From Sphingobacterium spiritivorum ATCC 33861 (lineage in GTDB: Bacteria > Bacteroidota > Bacteroidia > Sphingobacteriales > Sphingobacteriaceae), in contig NZ_GL379780.1 in assembly GCF_000143765.1 (NCBI RefSeq), forward strand, positions 1 to 64,000: DNA of 64,000 nucleotides, given 5' to 3'. The translations under genes were made by a program, and so were the position numbers. The notes under the pieces were generated by a model. It was given only the letters and a program-made list of their open reading frames with translations. It ran no database searches and was not told the origin of the DNA. The first letter of the stretch is position 1; the number at the start of each line of letters is the position of its first letter. Of this stretch, positions 41,965-50,822 are shown in pieces.

Positions 41965-44043
41965 CTAATCTCCAACCCAAACATAAGCAAAATTATCCTT
42001 CAAGCAATAATAAGGAACTTTCAAAATATCCAGTTCCGCTTTATAATCTTTAATTCTGCGATCTATATTAGACCCGTCAATAATGACCATACTGGGTCTC
42101 ATTACCGGGATAATTTCTTTCAGATTACTTCGGTTATTTTTTCTCAGGACCAGGATCTGGCTTGGCAAAACCTTATCCGCTGTTATATATTTCTCCAGGA
42201 CCGTGATGGATATACCAGAAGTACTGAGTTGCAGATTCCGCCGGGTATTATCATCAGAAACTTGTTCAAAATCAATTTCATCCTGATGTGTATATCTTAA
42301 CAGATCCGGCAGTATACTATACACAATCACAGGATGCTGCAAGGAGTCCATATTAGTGAACAACACGACTTTTCCTTTACGAATATGTGCAATAGCAAGA
42401 TGTTTTTTCACATTATAAATCCGGATTCCTGCATAGTTTTTCATCTTTATATGATCAATAAATAACAAACACTGAACTATAAAAACACAGAGGATTCCGA
42501 TTTTAAAAGCAACTTTTATTCGGTAATGAAAAGCTATGGATAAGAAAAAACAAGCTAAAAAAAGCAGGATGACCTGATCGATGGAAAACACCACCCCCTG
42601 AATTAATGATCCAGGAAGGCAATCCAGTATACGAAGCCCCTCCCACATAAACTGAATAAGCCATTCGAGCATTTTCCCCATGAACTGACTGAGTAAATCC
42701 AAAGGAAAAAAAGCCAATACTAACCCTACATACATCATACAGGTAGAGGGTAAAGCAATAAACAGATTTGCAATCAGAAAATAGTTTGGGAATTGTCCGA
42801 AATAATAAAAAACAAGTGGTAGGGTGAATAACTGTGCAGCTATAGAGATATACATATATTCCATAAAAATTTTAAGATATTTCCCTTTCGGCAGATACAG
42901 TTTATTCAATAAAGGCAATACCGTCACAATACCTAAAACAGCAAGGTAGGAAAGCTGAAATCCCAGATCGGCCAATATTTTAGTATTTGTAAGCAGCATA
43001 AAAAATGCTGAAGAAGCAATAGTATTATACGTTTTGAGATCCTTTCCCAACATGTTGGAGACCACAAAAAAGGAAATCATCAGTCCTGCACGCAAAGCTG
43101 AGGGAGAAAGTCCGGTCAGCACGACATACATCCATATAAAAGCCAATAAAATAACATGTTGAATGCTTCGACCAGCTTTCCATCGAGCGAGTCCTTTTAA
43201 CAGAAAAGATAAAATCCAGAATACCAACCCCACATGCATTCCGGAGACACTCAATACATGAATAGTACCAGTGTTACTAAAGGCTGTTATAGTCTCCTTA
43301 TCCATTTCTGACCGGTAACCTAAAATAATAGCTGTAGCAACCTGAAATGCTATATCATCCCCAATATACTGCCTGAATCGCTTTACAATCTTTCTGCGCA
43401 TCTCAAGAGCAAATCTCAAAACCGGATTTCCTTCATGATGCCCCAAAACATAATACTGTGCAGGATTCAGGAATGTATGTTGCCATATATTCTGATGAGA
43501 AAGGTAAGATTGATAATCGAACTCTCGGGGATTGAAAGGAGGAGATACATCTTTTATAGCAGCATGCAAAATCAACTTATCACCATATTGCAATCTTTCA
43601 GTTGATTCCTCTCTCTTCATCGTTACAAGCAGATTTCCGGATCTCTTTTCTGATCCTGAATCATTTACTCCAGCTATAATGCGAACAGGAAAGCGGACAA
43701 TCTGATTCTTAGTTATGATTTCATCAGCAATAATGCCAACAAGTTGCTGATCTCCATAAGCCGAAAAATGATCGGGCTTATGACGAGGGTTTTCTTTAAC
43801 CGTTTTCCATAATCCAAACAGACAGATCAGAATATATAGTCCCCACATATACATATATCTTAAGCGGTGGAAACTCCGAAAAACAAAACTTAAGATGGTT
43901 GTCAGGAGCAAGAATATCAGTATCACTTCCAGATAAAAAACAGAGAACGTCATATTTTCCACAGCAAATCCCAAACTAATACCCACCAGAAATATCAGTA
44001 ACAGTCTCACAAAGGGTATATGTTTAGGATCAGGCTTTGGCAT
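41965..44043 (-). CDS. comEC: ComEC/Rec2-type DNA uptake channel protein
   Basis: 692 residues. An N-terminal DUF4131 region with two helices (about 12-75) and a soluble OB-like part (about 100-200), then the ComEC Competence domain with eight or more helices (ATAIILGYRSEMDKETITAF, HVLSVSGMHVGLVFWILSFL, TGLSPSALRAGLMISFFVVS, LGFQLSYLAVLGIVTVLPLL). The C-terminal 170 residues replace the usual beta-lactamase-like domain and carry no HxHxDH motif, so no nuclease site is visible. ComEC moves single-stranded DNA across the inner membrane during transformation. It starts 4 nt after the helix-hairpin-helix barrel gene. Confidence 0.93.
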   Translation of the reverse strand: MPKPDPKHIPFVRLLLIFLVGISLGFAVENMTFSVFYLEVILIFLLLTTILSFVFRSFHRLRYMYMWGLYILICLFGLWKTVKENPRHKPDHFSAYGDQQLVGIIADEIITKNQIVRFPVRIIAGVNDSGSEKRSGNLLVTMKREESTERLQYGDKLILHAAIKDVSPPFNPREFDYQSYLSHQNIWQHTFLNPAQYYVLGHHEGNPVLRFALEMRRKIVKRFRQYIGDDIAFQVATAIILGYRSEMDKETITAFSNTGTIHVLSVSGMHVGLVFWILSFLLKGLARWKAGRSIQHVILLAFIWMYVVLTGLSPSALRAGLMISFFVVSNMLGKDLKTYNTIASSAFFMLLTNTKILADLGFQLSYLAVLGIVTVLPLLNKLYLPKGKYLKIFMEYMYISIAAQLFTLPLVFYYFGQFPNYFLIANLFIALPSTCMMYVGLVLAFFPLDLLSQFMGKMLEWLIQFMWEGLRILDCLPGSLIQGVVFSIDQVILLFLACFFLSIAFHYRIKVAFKIGILCVFIVQCLLFIDHIKMKNYAGIRIYNVKKHLAIAHIRKGKVVLFTNMDSLQHPVIVYSILPDLLRYTHQDEIDFEQVSDDNTRRNLQLSTSGISITVLEKYITADKVLPSQILVLRKNNRSNLKEIIPVMRPSMVIIDGSNIDRRIKDYKAELDILKVPYYCLKDNFAYVWVGD

Positions 44044-44047
44044 TACT

Positions 44048-46102
44048 TTAAAATTGAATTCTTCCTTGTATTTTAATATCAGATTTGCGATTTCCGGCGA
44101 TCTGCTCCAGGCCAGATCCGATTACATCCTTATCGGGATACAAGGTGACAGCATATTTAACCCACAGATCTATATTTTTGCGAACTCTCCACCTCCCGTT
44201 TGCATAGGTACGATAACCCTTATCAAAATAGGAAGGGAAAGAAGAACTGTATAACACATCATTTTCGTAAGTGTAAATGCGGGAATTAAACCCATCGGTA
44301 TTAAAATAGGCTATTCGCAGGTTAGCACTTATACGTTTGTTAACAGAAGACCAGAAGATATCCTGAGCACCCAGCCACCCTTTCTGAGGAGCATCAAATT
44401 CTTTAGTATATCTTACAACTTCCGTTCTGCTTCTGATCATCCACTGATTTGTCAGCTTATATTCGAAATCGCACCTCAACTGATATCTTTTTAGCTCAGC
44501 AAGTATCTGCTCCGCAATCCCGAAGTCTGAGGAGTTCTCTTCTCTGAACCGATGACGGAATCGGAGTGCCAGCCGACCTTTTTTATACCATTGGTAAGTA
44601 AATTGAGAAAACACTTCATATCCTTTTGTAGGAGCATCTGCCCGAAATCTTAACCATGGAAACCTAAATACATCTGCATAACCGACCCATTCTATTTTAC
44701 GGGAAGGATGGTAGACTGCACCTGCATACAACCCGCTCTCATTATTGACAGTTCCACCCTCTCCTATTCCCTGTGCAAAGAATTGATGGTAATTCTTCTG
44801 ATAATTTCTTTGTAACAGCACTAACGAAAATTTTGGATGAAGACTACTCACCATTCCATTCAGAACCGCCGTTCCACCTCCTGCACTTTTGGCTATTTCA
44901 CCAAAAACGTAGGTATTTTTGAATGTGTATTGGTAATATCCGCTAATATTGGTTAGCGCCTGACCGCGAAATGCAAAGCGGTTCCGCAGTAGTTCTGCCG
45001 GATTTATATAACCGCTATAGTTTGTCTGCATAAGATTTATCCCCACATAAAGCCGGTCAATTCTATAATTTACATTGCCTCCATAGACATATTCATCAAT
45101 GGAGTGGCGCTGCCTTTGTTCTGTTGGTGTACGATGTAGTCCCGAATTAGAAAGAGATAAAATGATTCTTCCTGAATCTGTTTCCAAAACATGTCCGCTT
45201 CGTTTCTTTAACGACATAAATGGTGTGATCTGTAACCGTCCCATCGCTATCGTCCCAGCTAAACCTCTAAAGAAATTAGTCTCATTAAAAGAAGTATAAG
45301 GTTTCAGGCCAATGCCTTGACGGGCTACACTGCTCACCCAGGAACCTTTCCCGAATGCGAGACCATTCCAGACCACCAGACCCTGCCCAAATTGAAGAGA
45401 ATAGTCACCCATAATAACTTCTTTCAATCTATTGTTTACTTTGACAGAAAGACTACCCGAATAAAAGTCAAATCCGTATGCCTGTGCATATTTAAATAAA
45501 GGCTCACCAGCATCTTTCTCCATATTTATTGAAAGTCTGACAGCATCCTTATAATTCAATCTGTAGCGTACCATATAACGGTCCTGATTACCCAGATACC
45601 TGGACCTCGAAGTATCTGTTATCTGATAACCTCTTGCCTGTTGCAATCCTCTTCCGAAACGCACCATATATTCATGTGAGGATGTATTCCATAATTTATT
45701 TAAGGTAAAACTCTCGAATACAGGAGCGTCCCCCACTTTCACAAACGGTAAAAGACGCTCAATAGTTATTTCGTCAAATCCTTCTATCCCTTGCAGTTCC
45801 AGTACCGATAACATACGTCCGGATCGCATTCTATGATCTAACAGATTAGCAATCTGAACTGGGGTCAGAAACAATAACTCAGACAAATCCCGCCCGTCTG
45901 TCTTATTGAGATCGATAGGATTACGAAGAAAATACCGCAGTCGTTCTGTATATTCACTGATGTCTGCAAAATCATCGGTCGCCTCATTTAATTGCTCAAT
46001 AAGTTCTTCTTCCAGCTGTTCTAATTTTTCCTGTGCAGCAACACAAAAACTGAGAGATAGCAATAATCCTGTTATTACTATCCGGATAGGATCATAAACC
46101 AT
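44048..46102 (-). CDS. Helix-hairpin-helix plus predicted outer-membrane beta-barrel protein
   Basis: 684 residues. Signal peptide (about 1-23, ending VAAQ). Residues about 58-118 resemble two ComEA-type helix-hairpin-helix motifs (IDLNKTDGRDLSELLFLTPV, MLSVLELQGIEGFDEITIER). The remaining 550 residues alternate aromatic/polar beta strands (YQYTFKNTYVFGEIAKSAGG) and end in KIQGRIQF, the C-terminal Phe typical of outer-membrane barrels. The fused DNA-binding-like motif and barrel suggest a DNA-binding outer-membrane channel or receptor. Its start overlaps the upstream barrel gene by 11 nt, and comEC follows after 4 nt. Function is inferred. Confidence 0.75.
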   Translation of the reverse strand: MVYDPIRIVITGLLLSLSFCVAAQEKLEQLEEELIEQLNEATDDFADISEYTERLRYFLRNPIDLNKTDGRDLSELLFLTPVQIANLLDHRMRSGRMLSVLELQGIEGFDEITIERLLPFVKVGDAPVFESFTLNKLWNTSSHEYMVRFGRGLQQARGYQITDTSRSRYLGNQDRYMVRYRLNYKDAVRLSINMEKDAGEPLFKYAQAYGFDFYSGSLSVKVNNRLKEVIMGDYSLQFGQGLVVWNGLAFGKGSWVSSVARQGIGLKPYTSFNETNFFRGLAGTIAMGRLQITPFMSLKKRSGHVLETDSGRIILSLSNSGLHRTPTEQRQRHSIDEYVYGGNVNYRIDRLYVGINLMQTNYSGYINPAELLRNRFAFRGQALTNISGYYQYTFKNTYVFGEIAKSAGGGTAVLNGMVSSLHPKFSLVLLQRNYQKNYHQFFAQGIGEGGTVNNESGLYAGAVYHPSRKIEWVGYADVFRFPWLRFRADAPTKGYEVFSQFTYQWYKKGRLALRFRHRFREENSSDFGIAEQILAELKRYQLRCDFEYKLTNQWMIRSRTEVVRYTKEFDAPQKGWLGAQDIFWSSVNKRISANLRIAYFNTDGFNSRIYTYENDVLYSSSFPSYFDKGYRTYANGRWRVRKNIDLWVKYAVTLYPDKDVIGSGLEQIAGNRKSDIKIQGRIQF

Positions 46103-46895
46103 AGGCCAAGGCTAATTGAGGAGAGGTGCCCAGATAGGGATGAAATGATGATGATAAATCAATCCTTATCTTTGAAAGCACAAATCCTATTCCTGCAAAA
46201 TATTCTATTGGATTAGAAGAGACTCCTCCTCTGATCTTAAGACGGTGATCCAGCCGATATTCCAGACCACTCCTTATAAACCAGCGATTCTGCAGATCAG
46301 AAACCACATCAGTGTTAACCATAAGCCCCGAGGATATCCGGTAGTTAGTCCCTGCTCCTATTTCCTGAACTATACGATCGGCTGCAGCTTGATTTATGAC
46401 TGTATTTGTAATATTCTTAAATATAAACCCAGCGGTAAGCGATGGATTACATTTGTACTGCAAACCCAGATCATATGACATAGCCTGTTCTCCCCCATAT
46501 TTATCCACAGCTTTACGATGATAATTTACAGAAACTGAAGTAGAGAGTATATCTGCAAAGTTGCGTGCATAAGAAATATTTGCTCTTAAAAAAGAGCTCA
46601 ACGCTGGAATCCCGTAACTGTGAACAGAGATACCCAGAGCTCCTAATTGTTTTACAGGAATAGCAAAATAAGCCGCCTGCGTCTGTATATCCTGTATGAG
46701 AAGATATCTTTGATAAGCAATTGCAACATGGAGCTCATCAATTTCCACCAGACCGGCAGGATTACTCGTCAGACTGTAAATCCCCCCTAAGGCAATACCA
46801 GTATTTCCAATTCCCTGAAAAGGGGCAGCATTGAATGGTTGAGATACTGCTTCAAGAGAAATTAACATCAAGAATATTAATTTCCTTAACTTCAT
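46092..46895 (-). CDS. Predicted outer-membrane beta-barrel protein (PorV/FadL-like)
   Basis: 267 residues with a signal peptide (about 1-18, SLEAVSQ). The mature N-terminus reads FQGIGNTGIALGGIYSLTSN followed by PAGL, the start typical of the PorV/PorQ/FadL barrel group, then repeated amphipathic strands to the end (FHPYLGTSPQLALAYGL). It is smaller than PorV (about 380-400). It opens the four-gene unit with the helix-hairpin-helix barrel, comEC and recQ, whose ATG overlaps its stop by 11 nt. The best -7 match, TAATTTTA, is one base off and lies near 46915. The role is unknown; an assembly partner of the neighbouring barrel is plausible. Confidence 0.75.
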   Translation of the reverse strand: MKLRKLIFLMLISLEAVSQPFNAAPFQGIGNTGIALGGIYSLTSNPAGLVEIDELHVAIAYQRYLLIQDIQTQAAYFAIPVKQLGALGISVHSYGIPALSSFLRANISYARNFADILSTSVSVNYHRKAVDKYGGEQAMSYDLGLQYKCNPSLTAGFIFKNITNTVINQAAADRIVQEIGAGTNYRISSGLMVNTDVVSDLQNRWFIRSGLEYRLDHRLKIRGGVSSNPIEYFAGIGFVLSKIRIDLSSSFHPYLGTSPQLALAYGL

Positions 46896-46960
46896 AATTT
46901 ATGTTTTTGCTTAAAATTACCTTAAGTTAAACATTTTATTTTTAAAAGAAAATAAAATGT

Positions 46961-46994
46961 AAAAAAAAGCCTGTTGATATTTCAACAGGCTTTT
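46961..46994 (-). terminator. Terminator of gyrB
   Basis: AAAAGCCTGTTGA (46965-46977) and TCAACAGGCTTTT (46982-46994) form a 13-bp stem with a 4-nt loop. On the minus strand a run of eight T residues follows. Confidence 0.92.
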
Positions 46995-47018
46995 AAACTT
47001 TATATGATTTCTTAAAGA

Positions 47019-48977
47019 TTAAGCATCAATTTTTGCATAACGTGCGTTCTTCTCAATAAATTCACGACGTGGAGCTACTTCATCACCCATCAACATAGAG
47101 AAAATACGATCACACTCAGCAGCATTATCAATGGTCACCTGACGAAGCGTACGATGTTCCGGATTCATAGTGGTATCCCATAGCTGTTCCGCATTCATCT
47201 CTCCGAGACCTTTATAGCGCTGCACATGCACACTATCTTCTTTACCTGCACCTTTAAGACGCTGAATTGCTTGCAAGCGCTGTTCCTCTGTCCAAGCGTA
47301 TTCAGATTCCTTACCTTTTTTCACCAGATATAACGGCGGCGTGGCTATATAGACATATCCGTTTTCTATCAACTCCTTCATGTATCTGAAGTAGAAGGTC
47401 AGAATCAATGTAGCAATATGACTTCCATCCACATCGGCATCCGTCATTATCACAATTTTATGGTAACGAAGTTTTTCAAGGTTTAATGCTTTTGCATCAT
47501 CTGCAGTTCCTACACTGACACCTAATGCAGTAAACATATTCTTGATTTCTTCATTTTCGTATATTTTATGTTCCATAGCCTTTTCTACGTTCAGAATTTT
47601 ACCTCTTAACGGCATAATGGCCTGAAATTTACGATCCCGTCCCTGCTTGGCTGTTCCACCTGCAGAATCCCCCTCGACAAAGAAGATCTCACATTTATGC
47701 GGATCATTGTCAGAGCAATCCGCTAATTTGCCTGGAAGTCCGGAGCCACCCATTACTGTTTTACGCTGAACCATTTCACGCGCTTTACGTGCAGCAGCAC
47801 GCGCCTGAGCCGCAATTACGACTTTCTGAACAATCATCTTGGCTTCACGTGGATTCTCTTCCAGATAAGTACTTAAAATTTCCCCTACAGCAACATCCAC
47901 AGCTCCCATCACCTCATTGTTACCTAACTTGGTTTTAGTCTGTCCTTCAAATTGTGGTTCAGCCACTTTAACAGAAATAACAGCTGTGAGTCCTTCACGG
48001 AAGTCATCTCCGGCAATCTCTACTTTCAGATTTTTTAACAATCCGGAATCTTCAGCATATTTTTTCAAAGTACGGGTCAGTCCGCGACGGAAACCTGCAA
48101 CGTGTGATCCACCCTCAATTGTATTAATATTATTCACATAAGAATGAACGTTTTCCGAATAAGTATCGTTATACTGCAGTGCAAGCTCTACCGGAACACC
48201 CTGCTTTATCCCTTCTACGTATATTGGATTAGAGATCAAAGACTGGCGGTTACCGTCTAAGAATTTAACAAATTCCTGTAAGCCCCCTTCCGAGAAAAAA
48301 ACATCTTTTCTAAAAGATCCGTCATCTAGGATTTCTCTTTCATCAACAATAGTCAGACGAATTCCTTTATTCAGGAAAGCCAGCTCACGAAGACGATTAG
48401 ATAAGGTATCGTAATTATATACGGTAGTCATCGTGAAAATTTCCGGATCAGGAAAGAAAGTAACAGTTGTACCTGTTCTCTCACTCTCTCCTATTGCCTT
48501 TACATCATATTTAGGTTTTCCCTTTTCGTATTCCTGTTTGAATATCTGACCATCACGGTGTACTTCTGCGATCAATAAGGTAGAAAGCGCATTCACACAG
48601 GATACCCCGACACCATGCAGACCACCGGAAACTTTGTAAGTGTCCTTATCAAATTTACCACCGGCATGCAGTACTGTCATGACCAACTCCAAAGCAGACT
48701 TGTTCTCTTTCTTGTTGATACCTGTAGGAATACCACGTCCGTTGTCCTGTACAGAGATTGAATTACCTTCATGAATGGTGACCAAAATATCGTTACAATA
48801 TCCGGCTACAGCCTCATCTATAGAATTGTCTACTACCTCATAAACCAAATGGTGTAAGCCCTTTACCCCTGTATCACCGATATACATGGATGGACGTTTA
48901 CGAACTGCTTCTAAACCTTCTAATACCTGAATATTATCGGCTGAATATGTAGATGTATTTTTCTTTTCTTCGCTCAT
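47019..48977 (-). CDS. gyrB: DNA gyrase subunit B
   Basis: 652 residues from the ATG at 48977 (MSEEKKNTSTYSADNIQVLE); an upstream in-frame ATG at 49067 would precede the promoter and is rejected. The GHKL ATPase domain shows EVVDNSIDEAVAGYCNDI, VQDNGRGIPTGIN and GGLHGVGVSCVNALS. The Toprim domain shows FFVEGDSAGGTAKQGRDRKF and MTDADVDGSHIATLILTFYF. The C-terminus RYKGLGEMNAEQLWDTTMNP is classic. With GyrA it supercoils DNA. Monocistronic with a complete promoter and terminator. Confidence 0.97.
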   Translation of the reverse strand: MSEEKKNTSTYSADNIQVLEGLEAVRKRPSMYIGDTGVKGLHHLVYEVVDNSIDEAVAGYCNDILVTIHEGNSISVQDNGRGIPTGINKKENKSALELVMTVLHAGGKFDKDTYKVSGGLHGVGVSCVNALSTLLIAEVHRDGQIFKQEYEKGKPKYDVKAIGESERTGTTVTFFPDPEIFTMTTVYNYDTLSNRLRELAFLNKGIRLTIVDEREILDDGSFRKDVFFSEGGLQEFVKFLDGNRQSLISNPIYVEGIKQGVPVELALQYNDTYSENVHSYVNNINTIEGGSHVAGFRRGLTRTLKKYAEDSGLLKNLKVEIAGDDFREGLTAVISVKVAEPQFEGQTKTKLGNNEVMGAVDVAVGEILSTYLEENPREAKMIVQKVVIAAQARAAARKAREMVQRKTVMGGSGLPGKLADCSDNDPHKCEIFFVEGDSAGGTAKQGRDRKFQAIMPLRGKILNVEKAMEHKIYENEEIKNMFTALGVSVGTADDAKALNLEKLRYHKIVIMTDADVDGSHIATLILTFYFRYMKELIENGYVYIATPPLYLVKKGKESEYAWTEEQRLQAIQRLKGAGKEDSVHVQRYKGLGEMNAEQLWDTTMNPEHRTLRQVTIDNAAECDRIFSMLMGDEVAPRREFIEKNARYAKIDA

Positions 48978-49010
48978 GTAAAGAATTGTGCTATGATTAA
49001 GTTTTACATT

Positions 49011-49041
49011 CAAAAATACGAAAAATAAGCCACAAAAACAA
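49011..49041 (-). promoter_or_regulatory. Promoter of gyrB, TTG-N20-TATTTTTG
   Basis: TTG (49039-49041) and TATTTTTG (49011-49018) on the minus strand with a 20-nt spacer; the ATG at 48977 is 33 nt downstream. Confidence 0.65.
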
Positions 49042-49076
49042 GTATATTCCGAGCTCACAAGATTCATTTAAGCACA

Positions 49077-49095
49077 CTGATAATAAGCATTTTAA
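49077..49095. repeat. 19-nt element shared with the etfB upstream region
   Basis: The 19 bases differ in one position from 18555-18573. Both copies lie upstream of a TAGGTTTG box. The match may be chance, given the AT-rich composition. Confidence 0.35.
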
Positions 49096-49151
49096 AAGAT
49101 TTGTTAAATAGATTTATTTGTAAAGAGAAACGGATTTTAAATTTTTTATAG

Positions 49152-49159
49152 TAGGTTTG
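49152..49159 (+). promoter_or_regulatory. -7 promoter box of the OmpH-like gene
   Basis: TAGGTTTG, 12 nt before the ATG at 49172, identical to the etfB box. Confidence 0.5.
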
Positions 49160-49171
49160 TTACTTTAAAAT

Positions 49172-49798
49172 ATGACAACCACAAAACGAATGAATAAATT
49201 TATTACAACTTTTTCGAAAGCAACACTAGGTGTTATAATCGCGACAGCTGCTATTTCATGTAATCAAAACGCATCTAAGCCGACAGGTTCGGGGGATTCA
49301 ACTGGTGCAAAAACCAATTCATCATCTGTATCTGAGAAAATTGTTTATATCAATTCGGATACGCTTTCGGAGAAATACGAGTATTTCAAGGATATTAAGT
49401 TGAAAATGGAAGCGAAAGTGAAGAAAGCGCAAACAGATCTTCAGTCCAAAAGTCAGGCTTTCCAACGTGAGGTAGCTGAATACCAGCAAAAAGCTGCGAG
49501 CATGAGTGCTTCAGACCGTCAGGCTACAGAAGAAAAACTGGCTCGTAAACAAGACGAATTAGGTCGTTTGGATCAGAATGCTTCTGCTTCTATCCAACAA
49601 GATGAAGCTACAGAGTTCAACAATGTATACAAAACAATAACAGAATATCTGAAAAAACATGCTACCGAAAATGGTTATACACTGGTATTGACCTATTCGA
49701 AATCAAATCCAACAGTATTGTACGCTGATTCTAAGCTGGAAATCACCAAAGAAGTTGTAGAAGCCCTAAACAAAGAATACAAGGCGACAAAAAAATAA
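49172..49798 (+). CDS. OmpH/Skp-family lipoprotein
   Basis: 208 residues (an alternative ATG lies six codons later). The signal ends in the lipobox AAISC, so unlike soluble Skp this member is probably lipid-anchored. After a Ser/Gly/Thr-rich linker the domain begins KIVYINSDTLSEKYEYFKDI, then the long coiled coil (about 80-145) and the closing KHATENGYTLVLTYSKSNPT, which match OmpH/Skp. Skp holds unfolded outer-membrane proteins in the periplasm. Monocistronic with a strong terminator. Confidence 0.88.
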   Translation: MTTTKRMNKFITTFSKATLGVIIATAAISCNQNASKPTGSGDSTGAKTNSSSVSEKIVYINSDTLSEKYEYFKDIKLKMEAKVKKAQTDLQSKSQAFQREVAEYQQKAASMSASDRQATEEKLARKQDELGRLDQNASASIQQDEATEFNNVYKTITEYLKKHATENGYTLVLTYSKSNPTVLYADSKLEITKEVVEALNKEYKATKK

Positions 49799-49829
49799 GG
49801 AACAGGATTATTAATAAACTAGGTATAAT

Positions 49830-49855
49830 GGTCAGCAAATTTGCTGACCTTTTTT
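49830..49855 (+). terminator. Terminator of the OmpH-like gene
   Basis: GGTCAGCAAA directly abuts TTTGCTGACC (a 20-nt palindrome), followed by six T residues. Confidence 0.92.
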
Positions 49856-49916
49856 GATAACTGAAATTTGTAATTTTAGCCTGTGCTGATTATATTGTAC
49901 TAACAATACAGCCACA

Positions 49917-50822
49917 ATGATAGAAGTTTTAATAGAAGATGACTGCATACCCTTTGTATGGATCGACATTTCAAATCCAAGCAGAGAAGATTTTAAAGAT
50001 CTCGCCCCCCGTTATAATCTTAATGAAGCATCTATAAAAGACTGCCTGGAAATCGGACACCTCCCTAAAATTGAGGAGTTTGATACTTATCATTTTCTAA
50101 TCATCAGATCCGTTGCTAATTCATTTGACGAAAACTCAGACAGCATGACCGACATCACGGACCGTGTTTCTATTTTCTTTAATGAAAAGTTTGTAATTAC
50201 TGTCCATCGCAATGAAGTAGAATACCTCAATAATATTAAGAAAGCAGACCGTAAAGGTAAAAAATTTGCCAGTACAAAAGCATTGATGAATTTTATTACC
50301 TCTGAATCCTTGAAGACATTTGAAAATCTGGCTATGAACGGGCTTTCCGAGCGGCTCGATGATTACGAAGGGATCGTTTTTTTACACAGTAAACGCAAGC
50401 TTTTCTTAAAACGCCTTTACTATCTCAAAAGACAGATCGATGTGATCCGCAATATTCTCGCCATATGTAAAGATATTGTAGATTACTTTCATATGCCTGA
50501 ATATAAAAACATCTACACACAGGATCTGCGGGACTTATATCTTCGTAATTCGACGCTATACCGCAATCTTTCCGAAAACACCAGCCAGTTGCTGTCTGTA
50601 TACTTCAATATTGAATCTAACCATACGAATGAGATTATGCGCACGCTGACCATCATCTCGGTATTCTTTATGCCACTGACGTTTATTGCAGGAATATACG
50701 GAATGAACTTTAAAAATATGCCTGAGCTGGAGTGGTATTACGGATATCCGTTATCCTTAGGCATGATGGCCTTTGTAGCAGCAGTAATCTATATTTGGTT
50801 CAAGCGGAAAAGATGGATGTAA
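49917..50822 (+). CDS. corA: CorA-family divalent cation transporter
   Basis: 301 residues. A soluble N-terminal alpha/beta domain and long helix, then two membrane helices at the C-terminus (about 240-262 and 278-296). The selectivity loop reads YGMNFKNMPE, with the essential GMN. Homopentamers of this family carry Mg2+ (or Co2+/Ni2+) inward. Its stop TAA is directly followed by the reverse-complement stop of tsaB, with no spacer and no terminator. Confidence 0.94.
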   Translation: MIEVLIEDDCIPFVWIDISNPSREDFKDLAPRYNLNEASIKDCLEIGHLPKIEEFDTYHFLIIRSVANSFDENSDSMTDITDRVSIFFNEKFVITVHRNEVEYLNNIKKADRKGKKFASTKALMNFITSESLKTFENLAMNGLSERLDDYEGIVFLHSKRKLFLKRLYYLKRQIDVIRNILAICKDIVDYFHMPEYKNIYTQDLRDLYLRNSTLYRNLSENTSQLLSVYFNIESNHTNEIMRTLTIISVFFMPLTFIAGIYGMNFKNMPELEWYYGYPLSLGMMAFVAAVIYIWFKRKRWM

